From JBJMHZ01 sp045807125 (GTDB lineage Bacteria > Actinomycetota > Actinomycetes > JAWWOL01): a stretch of DNA of 64,000 nt. Positions 60,987-64,000 of this stretch are shown here, piece after piece. Numbering within the stretch: position 1 is the stretch's first letter; each line of letters begins with the position of its first letter. Position numbers and translations under genes: made by a program. The stretch covers positions 75,172 to 139,171 of the forward strand of contig JBJMHZ010000016.1 of NCBI GenBank assembly GCA_045807125.1, in the 5' to 3' direction. The notes under the pieces were generated by a model. The model was not told the DNA's origin and made no database searches. It worked only from the letters and a program-made list of their open reading frames with translations.

Positions 60987-61958
60987 TCAGTTCTCCTGCG
61001 CTAGAGCTTGAATTGATTGTTGTAGTAGCTGACTGACCGTTTCGCGTCCGCGCGTGTCACCAGGAGGAAGCAGCGCCAGCGCCTCCTGGTAGAGATTGAT
61101 CGCTCGGGTAAGGTCGGTGCGATCACCGGATACGAAGTAGCGCTCGCGCAAGGCAGTGGCGAGATTGCTATTGATACCCGGGGTTTGCGGATAGGTCACC
61201 GGTACGGACTCGCGCGCCTGCTGGTAGAGGTCAATCGCTCTGTCCAGGTCGACGGGATCACCAGATGCCAACGACCGCTCCCGCAGCGCGTTCGCCAAGT
61301 TGCTCATGATGCCCGCGACTTGCGGATGCCTCGGCCCGAGGGCACCGGTCAACGACTCGCGCGCCTGCTGGTAGAGGTCAATCGCTCTGTCCAGGTCGAC
61401 GGGATCACCAGATGCCAACGACCGCTCCCGCAGCGCGTTCGCCAAGTTGCTCATGATGCTGGCTAGCTGCGGGGCCGTACCCCCTTGAGCTTGAGCAAGT
61501 TCGAAGGCCTCAAGAGCAGCCTGAGCCGCATCGCTCGGATTCCCCATATTAGCGAGAACATTGGACAGGTTAGTGAGCCCGATCGCCAAGTCGCCGATAA
61601 GGCTCGGGTCGACCCTTATGAGGCCACGTCTGATGTCAACGGCTTCACGAATTGTAGTCGCGGCATCGGCGAGCCGGCCGTCTCGGGTCTGCACGACGCC
61701 AAGGTTGTTCAAGTAGATCGCTAACTCGACATTCCGCGCGACTGCTTTTTCTTGATTAGCGACCCGCCGACCGATAGCGACTGCTTCTTGTAGCGCAGCA
61801 ATTGCTTCTTGTCTCTCACCTCGCTCCGCTAAACGGTTGCCATAGTCGTTGAGGGCGGCCGCGAGGTCGGCTTCGCGAGATTCTTTTCTCCTGGAATGCC
61901 GTATATCCTCGACTCGGTCGCGAAGGCGTCGAAGGTCTCTGGCCGAGAACTGATTCAC
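60987..61958 (-). CDS. Tetratricopeptide repeat protein
   Basis: The 323-residue protein has an N-terminal coiled helix (SARDLRRLRDRVEDIRHSRR) and about seven TPR-like repeats. Three related units of 49-53 residues share SNLANALRERSLASGDPVDL. GTG 61958 overlaps the stop of the 2-TM protein gene (GTGA), so the pair is coupled. TPR arrays bind partner proteins; here the partner is probably that membrane protein. It contains a 106-bp perfect internal DNA repeat. Confidence 0.85.
   Translation of the reverse strand: MNQFSARDLRRLRDRVEDIRHSRRKESREADLAAALNDYGNRLAERGERQEAIAALQEAVAIGRRVANQEKAVARNVELAIYLNNLGVVQTRDGRLADAATTIREAVDIRRGLIRVDPSLIGDLAIGLTNLSNVLANMGNPSDAAQAALEAFELAQAQGGTAPQLASIMSNLANALRERSLASGDPVDLDRAIDLYQQARESLTGALGPRHPQVAGIMSNLANALRERSLASGDPVDLDRAIDLYQQARESVPVTYPQTPGINSNLATALRERYFVSGDRTDLTRAINLYQEALALLPPGDTRGRETVSQLLQQSIQALAQEN
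61207..61459. repeat. Two perfect 106-bp repeats in the TPR gene
   Basis: 61207-61312 and 61354-61459 are identical over 106 bp, offset by 147 bp (49 codons). Flanking parts of the same TPR units have diverged, so this is a recent unit duplication or gene conversion. Confidence 0.9.
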
Positions 61959-62377
61959 GGCTCCACCCCCGTCCCGCCGATTTCGGTGGCTGGCCACGGT
62001 ACGTCTTGACTGATCGCAAATCTGGCTGACTCCTCTGTATAGTACTCCGTCTCGCTTCTCGTGCCGTCCGGGAAAATACGAACTTGCCGCATTACAAGTC
62101 CCGTCGATGTGACAGAAGTTGCCACCGACCTTCGGCCGAGGGCGGAAATAGCGCTGTCAGTAGACGAGTAGATCGTCCCACCAGCCCCCCGGGAGTTCTG
62201 CTGGTGTCGCTCCGACAGCCTGATCGCAACGGCGGACGTGATCGTAAGCAACCCAACCGTCAGCCAAGCCCAGACGTTCCGCTTCCAGTCGGTGGCAAAG
62301 TTGATAGCGACGCCCACGCCCGAGACGAGGAACGCCGCCCCTAGCGCTCTCAGCCACTCTCTCCACCGCGCGAACAT
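61955..62377 (-). CDS. Two-helix membrane protein coupled to the TPR gene
   Basis: The 140-residue protein has membrane segments at about residues 8-25 and 32-52 (WLRALGAAFLVSGVGVAINF, WAWLTVGLLTITSAVAI). A soluble C-terminal part (SVTSTGLVMRQVRIFPDGTR, then ETEYYTEESARFAI) follows. ATG 62377 is the likely start. Its stop overlaps the TPR start. No family is recognised; a membrane anchor for the TPR protein is inferred. Confidence 0.65.
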   Translation of the reverse strand: MFARWREWLRALGAAFLVSGVGVAINFATDWKRNVWAWLTVGLLTITSAVAIRLSERHQQNSRGAGGTIYSSTDSAISALGRRSVATSVTSTGLVMRQVRIFPDGTRSETEYYTEESARFAISQDVPWPATEIGGTGVEP

Positions 62378-62483
62378 CAGCCGGCAGCGTAACGGACAGG
62401 GACTCGCGAGCTGTCGAGCGGTGCCGCTGCGCACGTACGGTCGCTCGCTCGCCAACTTGGGAGAGCCCCCAATGGTTGGCTTA

Positions 62484-62506
62484 GTGACTAGCCAGGTCGC
62501 CGAGTC
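62484..62506. repeat. Third copy of the HNH-type attachment motif
   Basis: gtgactagccaggtcgccgagtc resembles 59440-59463 and 62656-62679; on the reverse strand it encodes ..GDLAS followed by the CTAGTCAC arm. It marks another junction of HNH-derived and element DNA. Confidence 0.5.
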
Positions 62507-62529
62507 GGTGGGGCCTCGCGGCCCCGAAG

Positions 62530-62612
62530 TTGATCACCACCTGCCGCCAAACGCACTGACACGCCGAGCGACACGCCCGATTCCCGGACTTATCGCGGCA
62601 GGTGGTGATCAA
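62530..62612. repeat. 18-bp perfect inverted repeat with 47-bp spacer
   Basis: ttgatcaccacctgccgc at 62530-62547 and its exact complement at 62595-62612 lie between two attachment-like motifs. No gene is in the interval. It could be the ends of a miniature element, a long hairpin terminator or part of an element origin. Confidence 0.8.
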
Positions 62613-62655
62613 GTTCTCATGAGTAGCCGCGAGAGCCCGCGCTGGGGACGCATGA

Positions 62656-62679
62656 GCGACTAGCCAGGTTGGCCAGGTC
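62656..62679. repeat. Fourth copy of the HNH-type attachment motif
   Basis: gcgactagccaggttggccaggtc: the reverse strand reads host-like GACCTGGCCAACCTGG and then CTAGTCGC, the same arm as at 59440. Confidence 0.6.
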
Positions 62680-62775
62680 AGCTGTGCCGCTGGCGGCCCG
62701 GTGCACGAGGTGGTGGGGCTTGGCGCCAGGTGCTGGGCGGCCAGCCGGGGATGAGTGCCGTGGCACACGGGGCAG
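62660..62775 (-). pseudogene. HNH motif fragment of another DUF222-type gene
   Basis: The reverse strand encodes RCPVCHGTHPRLAAQHL and, in another frame, AKPHHLVHRAASGTADLANL ending at the attachment motif. It is a short HNH remnant truncated at the same codons as the HNH gene at 59447. Confidence 0.55.
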
Positions 62776-62835
62776 CGGGTCGCGCTGATCCTCGTTCGCG
62801 CGCCCACCTTCGCTGAGCCCGAATACGCTCGCCTC

Positions 62836-63441
62836 ATGGACTCTTTCGAGGATCGCGTTGCCGCCAACCGAGCAGCACGCGCCGCCGCCGACGAAGCGGC
62901 TGCGGCCGCACGGACGGCCTTCGATCGCCAGGCGACGGCCGCTGCCGAAAGGGCGCTGGAGAAGATAGGGGCCGTGGAGGCAGCGGTCAAAGCGGTGCGT
63001 CAGCTCCCGCTGCCAGCCCCCTACCGGCAGGCGGCCAGCGCGCGGCGATGGCGGGGATCCAATCCGGTGATGTCGATCGACCGCCATCAGGTGTACGCGG
63101 CTGAGGAGTTCAAGAAGGCGCTCATCGGCGACAGAGGCACGGTGACGGTGATCGGATGGCGGTTCAGCATCTATCACCACTCGAGAGCGAGGCTGGAAGT
63201 AGACATCCGACCAGGGCAACCAGCCACCTTCGACGTCAGCACTCCCGGACCGAGAACCTCTACGTCCACCGCAGGGCGCGAGCTGCGGGACGTGTGCAAG
63301 CTCGGCATCGTCAGCTGGGACGCTGACAAGCGCTGGGAGAGTCCGTCGGTGTCATGGCCCGGTTCCGTGTCGGTCGTGGACCTGCTGGATAGCTTCCTCA
63401 CCGTTGCGGTCGAACTAGTAGTCAGCCGAACCGGCAGTTGA
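62836..63441 (+). CDS. Unknown protein with Ala-rich coiled coil
   Basis: The 201-residue product from ATG 62836 starts MDSFEDRVAANRAARAAADE with a long Ala-rich helix to about residue 55. A beta-rich part (FKKALIGDRGTVTVIGWRFS and further strands) and LLDSFLTVAVELVVSRTG follow at the end. I do not recognise a family. The frame is open upstream across the HNH remnant without similarity. Confidence 0.55.
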   Translation: MDSFEDRVAANRAARAAADEAAAAARTAFDRQATAAAERALEKIGAVEAAVKAVRQLPLPAPYRQAASARRWRGSNPVMSIDRHQVYAAEEFKKALIGDRGTVTVIGWRFSIYHHSRARLEVDIRPGQPATFDVSTPGPRTSTSTAGRELRDVCKLGIVSWDADKRWESPSVSWPGSVSVVDLLDSFLTVAVELVVSRTGS

Positions 63442-63868
63442 CCGCGACGGTGCCAGTCAGCGATTCACGACTGCGCGCCTCTCCCGATTGCGGACCATCA
63501 GGGTCGCCGCCGTACCACCTTCCTACCGCAGTCGCGGGCCGCCGGTTCAGTCGGCGCCATCGAGGGTCGTACTAACGACTGGCGAGGTTCGTAGCGGTAG
63601 TCGGACCGACTCAGGCCGCGGCGAGGAAGGCCCGCCCCGCGAGCCCCTCGACTGCGAGCGCCATCCCGACTCAGAATTCGCTGGTCCGAGGGTAAGACTC
63701 GCCCATGGCCGAGCGCGGTGAGCCAGGGTGGACCGCACAAGGTGGAGAGGCGTCCACGGACGTGGTGTGCGATCGGCCCGTTGATCTGCGTGGCGTCGTG
63801 AGTTGAGACGGCCACCGCGTGATCCTCAACGAGATCTGTCGAAGGAACTCGAGCGAGGAGACCACGCG
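63442..63868. other. Non-coding stretch: possible fifth att motif and IS256 left end
   Basis: 427 bp without a supportable gene. 63574-63595 (aacgactggcgaggttcgtagc) resembles the attachment motif (reverse strand ..NLASR). From roughly 63780 the sequence is the untranslated leader usual before IS256-type transposase genes; the IS end itself cannot be fixed by eye. Confidence 0.45.
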
Positions 63869-64000
63869 ATGGCCGCACCGCCCAGTATCGACCTGTCCGG
63901 CTGGTTGTCCGAGCAGCTGGAGCAGGCGAGCCCTGACCTGTTGCGGGCGATGCTCGCCTCGTTCGTGGAGGCGTTGATGAGCGCCGACGCGGACGCGGTC
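63869..64000 (+). CDS. IS256-family (mutator-type) transposase, 5' part
   Basis: The 44 codons before the window edge read MAAPPSIDLSGWLSEQLEQA, then SPDLLRAMLASFVEALMSAD, the conserved start of actinobacterial IS256-family transposases. AGGAG is eight bases before the ATG. The gene continues outside the window. Confidence 0.85.
   Translation, partial: MAAPPSIDLSGWLSEQLEQASPDLLRAMLASFVEALMSADADAV

Noticed and set aside
61185..61466. Plus-strand frame with a perfect internal protein repeat
   Set aside because: It is the antisense image of the duplicated TPR unit, not a gene.

Overview
The window is chromosomal DNA from a very GC-rich actinobacterium. Support comes from GTG starts with 4-bp GTGA/ATGA overlaps, the gene order rpmA-rplU-rne-(radical SAM pair)-rodA-mrdA-mreDCB-ndk-DUF4233-folC-valS-clpX-clpP-tig (an order familiar from Streptomyces-type actinomycetes), an ECF41-like sigma factor, an Eis-type acetyltransferase and DUF222/HNH genes. 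MreBCD with RodA/PBP2 implies lateral-wall or spore-wall elongation. I cannot name the genus.

Layout. 1-26.2 kb is a housekeeping core, almost all on the minus strand: ribosomal proteins L27/L21, RNase E/G, a radical-SAM/DUF2344 pair, the elongasome, nucleotide and folate metabolism, ValRS and ClpXP/trigger factor. Two insertions interrupt it, both encoding secreted acid-type peptidases: an S53 sedolisin between mreB and ndk, and a tandem pair of G1 (eqolisin-like) peptidases between valS and clpX. Each has its own hairpin terminator.

26.3-38.3 kb is a genomic island in the 3' end of tRNA-Gly(UCC). A 47-bp perfect copy of the tRNA 3' end lies at 38220 and a diverged copy at 36628, so the island looks composite. 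It carries a frameshifted tyrosine integrase, IS110 and IS3 remnants, a HEPN protein of the ApeA-like type, a HigA-ImmA type regulator/metallopeptidase with a small partner, a compact four-gene ubiquitin-like conjugation operon (Ubl, E2-like, JAMM peptidase, E1-like; 32821-35645), a frameshifted RHH/DUF4258-type toxin-antitoxin pair and a nucleotidyltransferase-like pair. The Ubl operon is the most interesting system in the window: the Ubl ends in Gly-Gly plus three residues, as if it needs trimming by the linked JAMM peptidase before activation by the E1.

38.3-53.8 kb is ordinary actinobacterial accessory chromosome: ArsR/SRPBCC pair, secreted and lipoproteins, methyltransferases, ECF sigma factor, three VOC proteins, AI-2E and FNT transporters, a SpoIIE-type phosphatase, an Eis-like acetyltransferase, RpiB and DUF429.

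53.8-64 kb is a second mobile hotspot. A serine-integrase element (integrase, HUH Rep, AlpA-like excisionase and a DUF262 + nucleotidyltransferase cargo) splits a DUF222/HNH endonuclease gene. Several further copies of the attachment-site motif follow, with more AT-rich cargo (an Ntn-hydrolase-like unknown, a 2-TM protein coupled to a TPR protein), HNH fragments and, at the edge, an IS256-family transposase. The frameshifts here and in the tRNA island indicate decay of mobile DNA, or possibly sequencing errors in homopolymers.
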